64,000 nucleotides of DNA, taken from contig CM067312.1 of NCBI GenBank assembly GCA_034231615.1, positions 9,088,696 through 9,152,695 of the forward strand, in the 5' to 3' direction. Both the position numbers and the translations under genes were made by a program. Origin of the DNA: Meghimatium bilineatum (taxonomy: Eukaryota > Mollusca > Gastropoda > Stylommatophora > Philomycidae). Of this stretch, positions 31,485 to 43,284 are shown in pieces. The first letter of the stretch is position 1, and every line of letters starts with the position of its first letter. The notes below the pieces were generated by a model, which did not search any database, was not told the DNA's origin, and saw only the letters and a program-made list of their open reading frames with translations.

Positions 31485-31680
31485 TGAGGGCCGAGAGGGA
31501 GCAAAGAATAACGACACTGTTACTTGATATGTACGTCGTAAGAGGCGACCAATGAGGTTTTTGGGGTGGAGCTGGCTGTCTGATACCATAGGGAGTCAAA
31601 GTGGCACAGAATCACTGCTAGTCGGACGTATCATGTTTAAAAGCACATATATTGCAGCCAAGCTGTAAGCTATACACTTT
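31485..31680 (+). mobile_element. SINE family B copy, 3' end missing
   Basis: GGGCCGAGAGGGAGCAAAGA, GTCGTAAGAGGCGACCAATG, then ATATTGCAGCCAAGCTGTAA. Confidence 0.7.
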
Positions 31681-32439
31681 TCTTCTTCAAATTTTAGAAA
31701 ATAATACACAACTTCAAATTCACACACTTTTATTAGTGTATAAAAACGGCTCTGTTGATTATTGACGTCAACTTTCGTCAATCCCCTCCTTTGCCCCCTC
31801 TTATCAACAACTGTCAAACTTTTCCAGACACCCCCCCCCCTCCCATAACTGTTGATGTAAATTATAGACGGGTCCTTATTATGACTCCGAAAGGAGAACG
31901 AGGAAGAAGAAGAACAGTAGAAGATTAGTTTTTTCCATCCTTGTAAGAATAAGAAATAAAAGTAATAAAAAATGAATAAACAAATGAGATATCCTTTCTT
32001 CTGTCATCTGATATTTTCTCGTCTGCTTGATCTCGTCGTCTAAACAAGAGAAGATAACTACAATCGTAACCGTGATATTAAATCACATGCGAGATTGCTG
32101 AACTTCTGTTACGGCAACCGCATTCTCATTCTAACAAACAAACAAATGCATAAATCGATGCAACACTACGCTATCGGAGGTCAGTTTACCATTTAAATAT
32201 GAGACTGTCATACGTTGGAAACAGTTTATTACTTCCAGAATGTGTAGGCATTAAAATAACAGATGGAGTTCATGAAATCCGACCTCTGTTCTTGTGCTAA
32301 ATTACAACAGCGGATGATTAGAAAAACATATTTTTTTCTCTTTCTATCATCTATCTATAAGTTCATTCATTCATTAATTGTGGTCTCCGCAACGAAGGTT
32401 GGTTAAAAAAGGACTGCAACATCCTGCAACATAAATATA
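31681..32439. other. No gene seen
   Basis: AT-rich with a short C-run near 31830; no feature supported. Confidence 0.5.
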
Positions 32440-32790
32440 TATTTGTCTACATTACCTACCTATCTACTTGCTTGCCTACCTCTATATCTATTTCTCTTTA
32501 CCTACCCACCTAACCCATCTACGCGCTTGCTTAAACCCACACACACCCACCCACCATTATTTCCGTCTATTCATTCCTCCATCCATTATTCCCTCCCTGT
32601 CTGCTTGCATATCTATCTGTCTGACTGTCCATCCGTTCATTTATTCATCTAACCTAACCTTATCTTATCCCTACCTCAACGATAACCCTAACCCTACACC
32701 TAAGCTATCTGTCTTTCTTAATCTAATATAATCTAATCCAATCTGATCTGATCTGATCTAATCCTAAACCTAAACCTAATCTACCTAACA
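32440..32790. repeat. Degenerate pyrimidine-rich CTAC/CTAA tract
   Basis: CTACCTACCTATCTAC, CCACCCACC, then CTAACCTAACC and AACCCTAACCC. Partly telomere-like, not regular. Confidence 0.6.
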
Positions 32791-33004
32791 ACAAACGAAG
32801 GTCTAATGTATGTTACTATCAACACACAAAAAACACTGCCTTCATGGTGGTGTGATAGTCATTCGCAGGCTCGGGCCCGAGAATCTACAGACTTCCCAGC
32901 AATATAATGCCTGGGTCAAATCGCATGAGTCCATGGACCGCTGGATACAACCAACCAACCATCAATACAAAAATACAGTGAAGCTGAAAACACGTTCTTA
33001 AAGG

Positions 33005-33675
33005 TGAAGAAATACAAAGTATGACAACGGATAAAGTGAAATTTCAACCAAAGATAATAATTGACAATTTCGAACTATATTTCGTAACGAATTTCGAGTA
33101 TTTGGTCACAAACATAAATATCGCAGGAGACTGCGCTTTAGAAATCAAGAGATGTATTGCAATGGCGACTTTTGAAACTTTCCTAAATGAAAAATCTTTG
33201 GCAAGGTACCAGCAGCATAGCCAAGCTACGTATTATCAGAACATGCGTATTTCCAGTGGTTGTGAGACATGGGCATAAAATAAACAATAGCAAAGAAAAT
33301 CGCTGCTTTCGAAATGAAATGCTACAGAAGAATTTTACGTATACCATAGCCACCTAAAAAAAGACAAATCAAGATGTCTTAAGATCAAGAAACGTCGAAG
33401 TGGGCTGGCTCCTTAACAACATTATAGCAATAAATCTGTGTGTTTTGGTCATACAAAGTGACATAACAGCATATAAAGATTAAAGACTACTAGCTGAAGG
33501 CAGTATTATACGGTAACACGGGAAGAGGGCGCCCAAGACGACGATGGTGTAGTGATATATCAGATTGTTTAAATATGTCTCTGACTACCGCATGTCACAT
33601 CGCCCTGAATCGCGATGTGGTCAAGAAATTCATAAAGAATACTACGTTCTGGATAGAATATGTCTCGTGATGATG
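33005..33675 (+). mobile_element. LINE RT C-terminal and 3'-end remnant
   Basis: The + strand has IIIDNFELYFVTNFEYLVTN, CALEIKRCIAMA and SSGCETWA in one frame. A GRPRRRWCSDISDCLNMSL-like stretch follows, ending with FWIEYVS and GATGATGATTA. Confidence 0.75.
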
Positions 33676-33704
33676 ATTATTTGTAATTCATTATCAACTA
33701 TTGA

Positions 33705-33925
33705 CCTTCAGTGACGGAGAGGTTAGATAGCTAGTCTCACACGAGTGAGGTCTAGAGTTCGATCCCCGGTAAGGACTGAGTTTTATTCTGTCGGAGGGTA
33801 AATTAAAAACTCACCCTGTACATGACGTGGCGACAGCAAGAGCATGCGGCCTTTATCACAGCTATTCAATCCCCTCTCCGCAACGCCTGAACTGTTAAAA
33901 TGCAGTATTGACAGTTTTTTTGACA
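33705..33925 (+). mobile_element. tRNA-headed SINE (type C)
   Basis: The head contains GAGAGGTTAGATAGCTAG and GAGTTCGATCCCCGG (good B box). The body ACCCTGTACATGACGTGGCG and tail AATGCAGTATTGACAGTTTT match the 6.5-kb copy. Confidence 0.7.
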
Positions 33926-34067
33926 GACAGACCTTCAGTGAATCATAGCGTGGAGGTCTTGGTGGCTGGTTTACACGAACTGCGACCTCCACTATTTTTA
34001 ATGGCCGTAAAGCTCTGATATAACCAAGTATGAACTAATATCCGCCATTGAAACATTTAAAAAACCG

Positions 34068-34255
34068 TACAAATAAACATACAAACAAACATACAAATAA
34101 ATATACAAACATACAAACGAATATATAAATAAGTATGCAAACAAACATACACATCAATATACAAACATACACACATGCACACGCAAACAAACATACAAGC
34201 AAACATACAGGCAATAATACAAACAAACATACAAATAAATATACAAACATACAAA
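34068..34255. repeat. AAACATAC-type simple repeat
   Basis: ACAAACAAACATACAAATAA and variants. Confidence 0.85.
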
Positions 34256-34288
34256 CCTGTAACTCAAAGCATATAAATATTCATGATT

Positions 34289-34294
34289 TTTATT
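34289..34294 (-). promoter_or_regulatory. Poly(A) signal AATAAA for the PH-like gene
   Basis: Canonical AATAAA on the - strand 44 nt after the stop codon at 34338, implying a very short 3' UTR. Confidence 0.65.
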
Positions 34295-34337
34295 GAATTT
34301 TCATATATGCACTATTGTCAAGATCAAACGTCTTGAC

Positions 34338-35114
34338 TCAATTGTCTTCATCCGTCTCTGTGAGTGTAGGAAGAACAGGTACTCGCGGTGTTGGCGGCGT
34401 ATTGGGTGCGACTCCACACATGCCACTATTACCAACTCCAAAGCTTCGGATTGGAGAGAAAACTGGTGTGCACACTTGGAATGCGTCTAGCCACTGTTCC
34501 AGTGAGGATAGCTCGGGAACTTCAAATTCAATGATATTACCAGAGTCACAATCCCCGGCGACGATAAAGCGGCCCAAGCAGTCACCTGGGATTACTCTGG
34601 AGTGACGCATGTTAAGATAAATAGGTTTGCTCATGTTTAGAGAGTCACGCGAGATTACTGCAAAGTGTTCAGCATTACAACGATATACTTGTACGTATAC
34701 AGACGTTTTAGTGGTAGAAGATGTGGTGGGAGATGAAGATGGTGACGATCCGGGCGACGGCCACTGGTCTGTAGATGGCGGAGGAGATACTTGAAAAGGA
34801 AAATATGTGGCGACAGAATGTGTTGGCGATGTTGATGGAGATTTCTGAGACGAAAAAATACAAGTACTTCCAGCATTGCAAATAAGGTAAAGTCTCCCAG
34901 AATGCGTTTTGTGTTTATCATCACAATACGATGTCTCTGAAGGCGATTCGACAATTGTTGATGACGCAAATACGTCATTGTCGAATTCATCAACTTCTAA
35001 GAATTGTGATTCTATGACGTCCTGTTCATCTGGGGGACATATCGTGATATGAGGCGGGATCTTTGACAGTTGACATGGTCGAGACGAGAAAATAGCATGC
35101 TGAGGATTTGACAT
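34338..35114 (-). CDS. Uncharacterised protein with split PH-like domain
   Basis: A 258-codon ORF on one exon. I do not recognise the gene. The N-terminal 70 residues hold an acidic patch (EVDEFDNDVF). From about residue 73 there is a beta-strand pair (GRLYLICNAGSTCIF), then a roughly 50-residue Ser/Pro/Thr-rich insert (to about 137), then VYVQVYRCNAEHFAVI, YLNMRHSRV, FIVAGDC and IIEFEVP strands. A terminal helix LEQWLDAFQ (near residue 205) resembles the Trp-bearing C-terminal helix of PH domains. A Pro-rich tail (TPPTPRVPVLP) ends in TETDEDN. The Met at 35114 is chosen because the 73 in-frame residues above it look non-coding; they could be native if the gene starts at 35333. An AATAAA lies 44 nt after the stop (34294-34289), supporting a real 3' end. 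The PH assignment rests on pattern only. Confidence 0.75.
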   Translation of the reverse strand: MSNPQHAIFSSRPCQLSKIPPHITICPPDEQDVIESQFLEVDEFDNDVFASSTIVESPSETSYCDDKHKTHSGRLYLICNAGSTCIFSSQKSPSTSPTHSVATYFPFQVSPPPSTDQWPSPGSSPSSSPTTSSTTKTSVYVQVYRCNAEHFAVISRDSLNMSKPIYLNMRHSRVIPGDCLGRFIVAGDCDSGNIIEFEVPELSSLEQWLDAFQVCTPVFSPIRSFGVGNSGMCGVAPNTPPTPRVPVLPTLTETDEDN

Positions 35115-35333
35115 TCTTTCTGTTAGACGATGTTCTAGACTACTGTTATCCTCATGTTGGTTGTAGCAATGATAAGTCTGGTTTATTTTCAAATCTTCAC
35201 ATTTTTCCAGCATCAAAATATTCGTATACCTGGTCTTTCCAAGTGATATTATAATTATATTCTCTAATAGTAAAGTGGTTAGAGCGTTTCTATGCAGTGG
35301 ATATAAACTGAGATCGTTCTGTGTTGTAAGCAC

Positions 35334-35867
35334 AGACAGATGTGAAAATATTGCTAGCTTGCAGAATAATGGACATTTACTTTCCTACTTTCAAATACGC
35401 AGGTCCAATTCTGAATATATATAATTCTAATTTTTATTTTAATATTTCCTCTAATATTTCATATCAAAATTGCGCCATAATATATTTTTTATGCACGCGA
35501 CAATTATTGTGTAAAAAATGTATGCATTTTACATTTTCAGTTTGGCAAAGCGCGGCGTAAAAAATATGTTTTTTTATTACATTTTGAGGGAAACATTTTA
35601 GGCAATGCATCATCTAATCACCTCAAATTTATCATTTGAAAAATTCGAATCCAAACAATTGATAGAAATATCGACTACATTATCCAGAATTGAAACACAA
35701 AGTTTCTAGTAGTGTTCGAAAACGAATTAATGTTTGTTCTACTGTTTAAAAAAATATATATATAGAAAATGAGTTGTTTTTTTAAGAATCAAGAATTCAC
35801 TTAGCTTACTGTTTGATCGCAATCTAGAGTTTATAGCTCTATTTTACAAAGAATTCTAGCATTTTAT
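35334..35867. other. Upstream of PH-like gene
   Basis: AT-rich stretch 5' of the - strand PH-like ORF, expected to hold its promoter. No clear core element recognised. Confidence 0.4.
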
Positions 35868-36296
35868 AATATTTAACAAATAATTTGGGTATTTTATACT
35901 ATTTAACAAATAATTTGGGTATTTTATACTATTTAACAAATAATTCGGGTATTTTATACTATTTAACAAATAATTCGGGTATTTTATACTATTTAACAAA
36001 TAATTTGGGTATTTTATACTATTTAACAAATAATTCGGGTATTTTATACTATTTAACAAATAATTCGGGTATTTTATACTATTTAACAAATAATTTGGGT
36101 ATTTTATACTATTTAACAAATAATTCGGGTATTTTATACTATTTAACAAATAATTCGGGTATTTTATACTATTTAACAAATAATTCGGGTATTTTATACT
36201 ATTTAACAAATAATTCGGGTATTTTATACTATTTAACAAATAATTTGGGTATTTTATACTTTTTAACAAATAATTTGGGTATTTTATACTGTACTA
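35868..36296. repeat. 30-bp minisatellite, 14 copies, very uniform
   Basis: ATTTAACAAATAATTCGGGT plus ATTTTATACT. Units differ only at one C/T site, with one T variant near the end. Open on both strands only because the unit is 10 codons long. Confidence 0.95.
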
Positions 36297-37424
36297 TTTA
36301 GCAACGAACTCGAACATCTAGTAATATTTGGCAATGAATTTGAATTCCTTATTTTAGTTCTGTTTGATAGATAACCGAAGTATCTTCTACAATGTGACAA
36401 AGAATTCGAGGCCCTTGTTCTATTTGATAGAGAATTCGATCATATTGTTCTATTGAACAATGTTAGTCCTTGTTCTCTTTGACAAATAATTCGAGCATCT
36501 TGTACTATTTGACGAGTTATTTTAATCTCTAATGAATAATCTTACATCACTGACATTCACACCCATGACCTTATCAACAATAATTAGTATAAAGCTTCAT
36601 TGAATTACTGTAAAATTATAAAAGTGAGTAGGTGTTTTTTCACAGATGACAATGTTGCCAAATTGAACTGACCAGGTGCAAATCGTGTCTGCCAACTATC
36701 TGATTTCTGTTTTAAAACAATGTTACAATACTCACCTATGCAAAAACCAGTTAAATATTTGATGTTTTTTTTTGGTATGAAATAAGGCAAACTTTTATTT
36801 TTGTAAAATCGGCGAGATAGCGATCAAACACTCACGGAAGACAAATAGTCCGCTATGTATTCTTTGAATTGGCAAAAAAAAAGCTAACATCTGTAGACGA
36901 ATCACTGAAAATAATGGTGGATTAGTGACATCTTATTTTTCCTTCACAGTTCCTGTTCCCTTGTCAGTAAATAGAAATCTTATAAGCTAATCTTTCGGGT
37001 GGAAATGTACCGTGTTGTTTATGTGGAAAAGCTTGTTACACTAGGCAGTATTTATAATAAATTTCTGCTTCGCGATAGAGAGGTACGTAGTGTGATCAAA
37101 GTACCTGATCTAAATTCCGACAGGACGGACTGTTTAGAAATCAAAGGCAACATACTTAACGTTAATATTATCTAGAAAATTATCACAGTCCAAAAACTCT
37201 TGGTTAATCATTACGCCTAAATAAAATATGCTACCGTTAACCTTTGTTGCCCGTGTTTCGGTGTTTGTCTTCTAACTTGATTGAATCCATGTTTTTAATA
37301 CTTCAGATCCCATTTGATTATTGGTGCGAGCTGTATTATTTGTGTATGTTCCCAGTAGATGAATATTAATATGTCGAATGTTCTTTTTTTAGGAGATGAA
37401 TATTTCAGGTCGTTTTTCAATAGA
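36297..37424. other. No gene seen
   Basis: The first 250 bp look like decayed edges of the 30-bp array (GACAAATAATTCGAGCATCT). The rest is unique AT-rich DNA. Confidence 0.5.
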
Positions 37425-37635
37425 CATGGAGCACTCAGATGGTTTTTTTCAGTAGAGATGGAACATTCAGGTGGTAGTTTTCAGGAGACATGGAGCACTC
37501 AGGTGGTTTTTTCAGTAGAGATAGAGCACTCATGTGGTTTTTTTCAATAGACATGGAGCACTCAGGTGGTTTTTTTCAGTAGAGATGGAGAACTCAGGTG
37601 GTAGTTTTCAGGAGACATGGAGCATTCAGGTGGTC
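37425..37635. repeat. Irregular ~30-bp array
   Basis: AGACATGGAGCACTCAGGTG and TTTTTTTCAGTAGAGATGGA alternate for about seven units. Confidence 0.8.
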
Positions 37636-37956
37636 TTTTTTATTCTTTCTATTCAAATTTCATGACTAATGTTGTCAATGAACATTTTTACAGTGGCTGA
37701 AAAAAATAAAATAAACATGTATTAGAAATAATAAATGGATATGTAAATATACAAAGTAAATATACATAGTGCCAGAGGATATCCGACACAGGAGATGATT
37801 CTAAAATGGGACCAAGATACTTGACTGCATCCACTTGCTATAATTTTGCATCATTCATTATAATATTACATATCTAAAGACCTACAATAATCAGTTTTGA
37901 GTAGTGGCCAATTCAGCGATACCACTCCTAAGAAATACAAAGATGTGGTATGACCA

Positions 37957-38212
37957 TCTGCGGTATAGAAGACATCTGCGGTATAGAAGACATCTGCGGT
38001 ATAGAAGACATCTACGGTATAGAAGACATCTGCGGTATAGAAGACATCTGCGGTATAGAAGACATCTACGGTATAGAAGACATCTGCGGTATAGAAGACA
38101 TCTGCGGTATAGAAGACATCTGCGGTATAGAAGACATCTACGGTATAGAAGACATCTGCGGTATAGAAGACATCTGCGGTATAGAAGACATCTGCGGTAT
38201 AGAAGACAACTG
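37957..38212. repeat. 18-bp minisatellite, 14 copies
   Basis: GGTATAGAAGACATCTGC, with CTAC variants. Confidence 0.95.
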
Positions 38213-38443
38213 CACATACGGTAATTAATTAAGGCTTCATTGGCGTTACGTTTTTGATTATTGTCGTGTTTCCGTTGCTTACTATTTATATGGTATATTT
38301 ATAATAATATACGATTTATTTGGTACGGGAAACATGCAGTATTTGGCAGTTTTGACTATTTGTATACCTAGAATACCATTGTATCAATAACTTTTCCGTA
38401 TTCGATCACTTCGACCCCATAGCAGTGGTATAAAAAAAATATT

Positions 38444-38515
38444 TTCCCAAGCGGGGAATCGAACCCCGGCCGTCGCGGTGAGAACGCGAAATCCTAACCA
38501 CTAGACCACTTGGGA
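38444..38515 (-). tRNA. tRNA-Glu (anticodon CTC)
   Basis: A 72-nt cloverleaf on the - strand. The 5' acceptor TCCCAAG pairs fully with CTTGGGA; the discriminator base is A. The D arm contains GGTCTAGTGGTTAGGAT (internal A box). The anticodon stem TCGCG/CGCGA closes the loop TTCTCAC, anticodon CTC. The T arm is CGGGG-TTCGATT-CCCCG (B box). A run of eight T (38439-38432) follows within a few bases and fits a pol III terminator. There is no intron, no encoded CCA, and all stems are perfect, so this is a functional gene and not a SINE head. Confidence 0.96.
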
Positions 38516-38659
38516 GATGTATTGAACTGAAGTATACAAAACTAGGATAGTGGAGTGCACATTTTGTAGGTTTGGAACTGAATTCCATCATCTGTCTATT
38601 ATCTTTTCTCTGTTTGAGGCGTCGCAGGAGTGAATGACGACCGGTTTTCGGGCTATTGC

Positions 38660-39060
38660 ACGTTTAGTCGCTTGATATACATTGTTAGGCCTATTGTGCC
38701 GTGTCAGAATGTTGACAACTCCTTCAATCCACCTTCTTATTGGTCTTCCTCTGTCTTGCTGTTTCCAATTTCATATTGTATATTAATTTATTATATATAC
38801 TTGCAGCTGGTCAATAATGGTCCATTCTCATTAGATGTTCTGTTTTTCAATATATTTGACCACTGATGACATCAGTGATGTTGTTCCAACAGTTCTTGTA
38901 ATCTCATTTCTCACGTAATCTCTTCTTGTTCTGTTTGCTGCTTTTCTTAGATACCTCATTTCACACGCAGTAAGCTTTTTCTCTCTTGTTCTTTAGCTAG
39001 TGTCCATGTCTGACATTGAAAACATAATGTTGGGAAGAAGATTGAATTTAATTTACCTTT
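38660..39060 (-). mobile_element. LINE C-terminal remnant
   Basis: The - strand reads LCFQCQTWTLAKEQEKKLTA then CEMRYLRKAANRTRRDYVRN, followed after damage by RGRPIRRWIEGV. Confidence 0.7.
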
Positions 39061-39164
39061 TGGATTCCATCTGGATAGATGTGTGTTTCAAAATTAGTGT
39101 AAGCTCATAATTTACGTAGTTGGCTTTTTTGAATTCTTGTCTTGATCTCTTTCGGAACTCTTGA

Positions 39165-39262
39165 CAGTCCAGTCCTGGCATAATGAGATAGTGCAGATAT
39201 TAAACCTAGCTTGGGGAAACTACAACCCTTGACAGTCCAGTCCTGGCATAATGAGATAGTTA
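39165..39262 (+). repeat. 30-bp direct repeat at LINE fragment start
   Basis: GACAGTCCAGTCCTGGCATA plus ten more bases occurs at about 39169 and again at about 39229, separated by about 30 bp. It lies just upstream of the 39.2-kb LINE ORF and may be a local duplication or a target-site repeat. Confidence 0.6.
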
Positions 39263-39948
39263 ACAATAGACTGGCAAAAGCTAGTGCTGTATTTGGCAGA
39301 TTACGCAAAAATGTATGGGACAGAAGAGGTATAAGAACAACCACCAAACTACAAGTATATCATGCTGCTGTTATACCAACCTTACTATACGCCTGCGAAA
39401 CGTGGACAGTGTATGCTAGACATGCAAGAAAGTTAAATCATTTCCATCTTACCTGCCTACGTAAATTACTAAACATCCATTGGTGGGACAAAGTACCAGA
39501 CTACGAGGTCTTGGAAAAATCAACCTCAATAAGCATCCACACAATACTTATGAAGGCGCAGGCACGCTGGGCAGGCCATCTTGTGCGTATGGAGAACTCG
39601 CGTTTGCCAAAACAAATATATTATGGAGAACTCAAGGCAGGATTTCGAAAAGCTGGTGGACAGAAAAAGCGTTTCAAAGACACGCTCAAGTCATCCTTGA
39701 AACATCTTAACATTGACGTAGGCGCTTGGGAGAGCCTCGCTCAGGATAGAACAGCATGGCGTTACAGCATTAGAACGGGAGCACTAGCGGCAGAAGAATT
39801 CAGACAAGAAACTGCAAGACAGAAGCGGACACGTAGAAAAGAAAAAACATCTCAACCTCACACATATACCTTCTATTGTTGTCAATTCTGTAAAAGAACA
39901 TTTTGTGCGCGCATTGGACTTGCTAGTCATTTAAAAACGCACTATTAA
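39235..39948 (+). mobile_element. LINE ORF2 C-terminus with terminal zinc finger, open
   Basis: An open frame of about 240 codons. It reads RLAKASAVFGRLRKNVW, then YHAAVIPTLLYACETWT, QARWAGHLVRMENSRLPKQI, WESLAQDRTAWR and ends with a C2H2-like finger YCCQFCKRTFCARIGLASHL. This is the 3' part of a non-LTR retrotransposon family different from the RGRQRE copies. The upstream RT is missing, so it is 5'-truncated, but the frame is undamaged and hence young. Confidence 0.85.
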
Positions 39949-40789
39949 CTTTATTATTTTATTATTTATTGTTATTATTATTATGGTTGAGTTTTTGGTC
40001 ATCGTCGATCACGTCGGACGAACATCATTAAGAGATTTTAACATTGGGAATACTGGGGTTCGAAAAAGGCAAAAATGAAAGGAGACTGTTTGCCCTCAGC
40101 TATGACCGATCGATTGTATATAAAATCTGTCAATTAAAACGTAAACATAAACTAGTTTTCGATTCTCGTGAAATCTATTGGTCGGCCTTGGCTATTTTTT
40201 TGCATTCGTCTCCAAGTATAGGCCTACAAATACTGTTCAACGAACAGATTTAGAATAATGAATAACGAAACGAATGGACCAAGTCTTCTACTAGAGCTAG
40301 GGCATGCCTCATCTCAAGATCTATTAATTCCATGCTCACACAAGTTTTAAAAAGACCTGATTGCATCAATCTGAGGGCTCACAACAAATAATCGCAAACC
40401 GACCTTTTACAACGCTGTGCTCATCTCCCCTTGCGAAGGAGCATCTTCATCATCACCATCATGTCTTTTCACAACCCTCTTGTTCGTGTGCTGTCAATCA
40501 TTTCCGATACCTATATTCTCTCATGGTCTTCCGCTACCCCTCTTGCTCTTCAACTTGCCTGCTGTTACAACGAGCTCCATCTTTTCTCTTCTCATGATGT
40601 GTACAAAAATGTCGCCCGTTTCTTCTGACGCGAATAAGCAGCTCTCTTTTTGAGTTAAATTCTTTCAAGTTATCTTAATTACCTTTTTTTAAAAATCTGT
40701 ACATCATGTGCCTAATTTTTTTCCCTATAAAACCACATCTCTACTCTTCTATATAGTTTCTTACTATTCCGCTGCTTATCCAATATTCA
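39949..40789. other. No gene seen
   Basis: Follows the zinc-finger-ended LINE fragment. Part of 40400-40640 resembles LINE 3' text on the - strand, not assignable. Confidence 0.4.
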
Positions 40790-40975
40790 CTTCTTTACAT
40801 CTGAATTGGTTCTATATCACTTCTATACATCTGAATTGGTTCTATATCACTTCTATACATCTGAATTGGTTCTATATCACTTCTATACATCTGAATTGGT
40901 TCTATATCACTTCTATACATCTGAATTGGTTCTATATCACTTCTATACATCTGAATTGGTTCTATATCACTTCTA
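40790..40975. repeat. 30-bp minisatellite derived from LINE C-terminal motif
   Basis: About six units (TATACATCTGAATTGGTTCT...). On the - strand each encodes SDIEPIQMYR, and the array is entered by MRKRVLR. The intact-frame LINE at 41.8 kb has RKRVLQCYITPILTYGCE at the same place. Confidence 0.85.
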
Positions 40976-41029
40976 AGAACTCTCTTTCTCATCTTAATTG
41001 ATAATAATATCTTACATAGGATGGTCGTT

Positions 41030-41345
41030 ATCTTGTGAAATGTTACTTTGCCTGGACAATTCTACGAACATCTGAATTCTTTAAAGCAACTTGCATCTGG
41101 TGTTATTAAGATATCCAAATATTTGAATGTGTTTACTTTCTTCAGACTGTTCCCATGGAATGAAACTTTGATGTTGTATTCTGGAGGACATTTGTTTTTC
41201 ATAACAATTTCTTCATGTTTTCTGCTATTCAGACTGAGACCTTTATGTTGACTTTTTTTTTTGCAATGATATTTATCATTTTGTATGAAAGTCTCATTTT
41301 TAACTATAAAAACTGTATTGTCTGCACCAAATCATATTTGTTGAT
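41030..41345 (-). mobile_element. LINE RT C-terminal remnant feeding the 30-bp array
   Basis: The - strand reads ADNTVFIV (RT active-site region), CPPEYNIKVSFHGNSLKKVN, TFKYLDILITPDASC, then runs into KMRKRVLR and the array. Confidence 0.75.
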
Positions 41346-41762
41346 GTGACGATCTCCACATGACAATCCTGGTATATAATCCCGTAAAGAAGAGGGGGTG
41401 GTGGAAAGAGGATTAAAATCTTCACCCCCTTAGGAATTCAGAACATGAATTTTAATCAAATAGCGGGTAACACCCCCACCTCCACTTATAAAATTTTTTT
41501 TTCAAAAAGAGGTCACATGTGCCTGCAACTGAAATGGAAATATTATATATTAATTTTGGTGGTCAAAAAAATCTTATACAACAAATTAGACTCAGCACCG
41601 CGGTTGAAAGTAGCGTACCTCACCACAAGGGGTACAAATTAAATGACCCGGACCATATGTAACTTGACAGACCGAGACGCTCTCTGCACCATCCAGCTCT
41701 AGAACCAGATAAGCTTAGTTTGTTAAAACTACCACCGCTGACTATCAACGATGTCTATCAAA

Positions 41763-42300
41763 TATTCATCATCATCAGGTGCCATGCCAGCAGGGGTAGG
41801 CGGCCATGGCTCTCCACAGCTCTCTGTCCACAGTATTATGTATCAAAGTCGTTGTTGTTTCTTTGCCGTGCCAGGTTGTCAAACTGTCTAATATTTTCTC
41901 ACGTTGTCGCCCTCTGTCTCTGGTGCCTTCAATCTTGCCTGTTGTGATTATGTTCTCTAAACCTGCCTGTCTCATGAAGTGGCCAAAAAAAGAAGATTGC
42001 CCTTTTCTTATATTGTTGATTAAGGTCCGTTTCGCATTTAACTCTTTTAACACCTCTACATTAGTTTTTCTGGCAGTCCAAGGTATTCTCAGCATTCTTC
42101 TGTAGAACCACATCTCTGTTGCCTCCAATCTCCCACTTTCCAGTTTGTTTATTGTCCAAGACTCGCACCCATATGTTAGTATAGGGGTTATATAGCACTG
42201 CAGAACTCTCTTTCTCACCTCTAATGACAAGGTCATATTACACAGTATATTTTTCATTTTTCTGAATGTTGTTTTTGCCTGTCCTATTCTGCATCTTTTT
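41763..42300 (-). mobile_element. LINE ORF2 C-terminal fragment, long open frame
   Basis: A 160-codon open frame reading RKRVLQCYITPILTYGCESW, LEATEMWFYRRMLRIPWTAR, FFGHFMRQAGLENIITTGKI, RDRGRQREKILD and RELWRAMAAY. It is the best-preserved member of the family seen at 6.3, 11.9 and 47.1 kb. A CATCATCATCAGG run (GATGATGATGA on the - strand) lies at its 3' edge. Confidence 0.85.
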
Positions 42301-43284
42301 TCTGTTGAACTAATACTATCAAATATAATATAAAATACTACGTGTGCTATAATATGATTCTCACATTCCCTTACTTATTTATCATTATTATTAATCAATG
42401 GATCACGAATAAATATATTTCTGTTTCCTTAGAGACAAGTGTTAACGTTCAAAGAAAAAAAGCCAATGAGTTGCAACACTGGCTTAAACCACATTATCCA
42501 AAATTAGCGATACGGCATCATATTGTCGTGAATATTGTTTCTTATTTAACAAACAGAATATATAAGACATTTACCGTACTTCCTGGAATAGAGATTAGCT
42601 TTTAGCTTCGAGTGACGTCAAAGATTGTTTGAACTTTACAACAGAATTCAGAATACAATATGGCTGACAATTATATTGTGAGACATCGTGGAGATAAGTT
42701 GCGGAAAGGCGAGATGGAAATGCCATAGGGACAGAATGGAAGACAAATGAAGTGGGACTACGTTACGTTCTTGTGTTGTGGAACTAATCTATTGTGGATA
42801 TAGTAGTCTTTGCCTAGGAAATAAGTCACTTTTAGAACTTGACCACAAGAAGGAAGGCTACTATTTCAGTGTTTCTCAACTTGTTTGAGACCATGGGCAG
42901 GAAAATGTTTTTTCAATGAGATCATTGCCACAAATGAAAACTGGGGGCTATGCTCATTAATACATTTACAATTTTAAAAATTAAGATTATACAATAAATT
43001 TGCCTTCGTGACAACATTGGCCTGGACGCCTATTTCAAGATGCAAAGAATAGAGTCATTATCTTCTTTCTAGACAACTCGTAGGAAGCGACTAAAGAAAG
43101 TTCGGCGATAGGCTAACAATTTGACGTAAAAAAATCCCAGGTAAAAAAGTCACAGGAAAAATGTCACAAAAAAAGACAAAAGTCAAGGTAAAAACGTCAC
43201 AGAAAAAAAAAACAACGGAAAAATATAACGGACAAACTCAAGGAAAAAAAAACCATTGTAGTACTTTGCGTTACTTTTATTTGT
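42301..43284. other. No gene seen
   Basis: AT-rich. 43125-43260 contains irregular AAAAAAGTCAC-like repeats. Confidence 0.5.

Noticed and set aside
35115-35333. N-terminal extension of the PH-like ORF by 73 residues
   Set aside because: Composition looks non-coding (hydrophobic and AT-driven); the later Met begins the plausible protein. Not excluded.
35856-36301. Possible CRISPR-like array
   Set aside because: Units are contiguous with no spacers; it is an ordinary minisatellite. The same holds for all other arrays in the window.
42342-42605. Possible exon after TTTCCTTAG at about 42430
   Set aside because: The acceptor is fair and the frame is open to a stop, but no family, partner exon or poly(A) signal was recognised.
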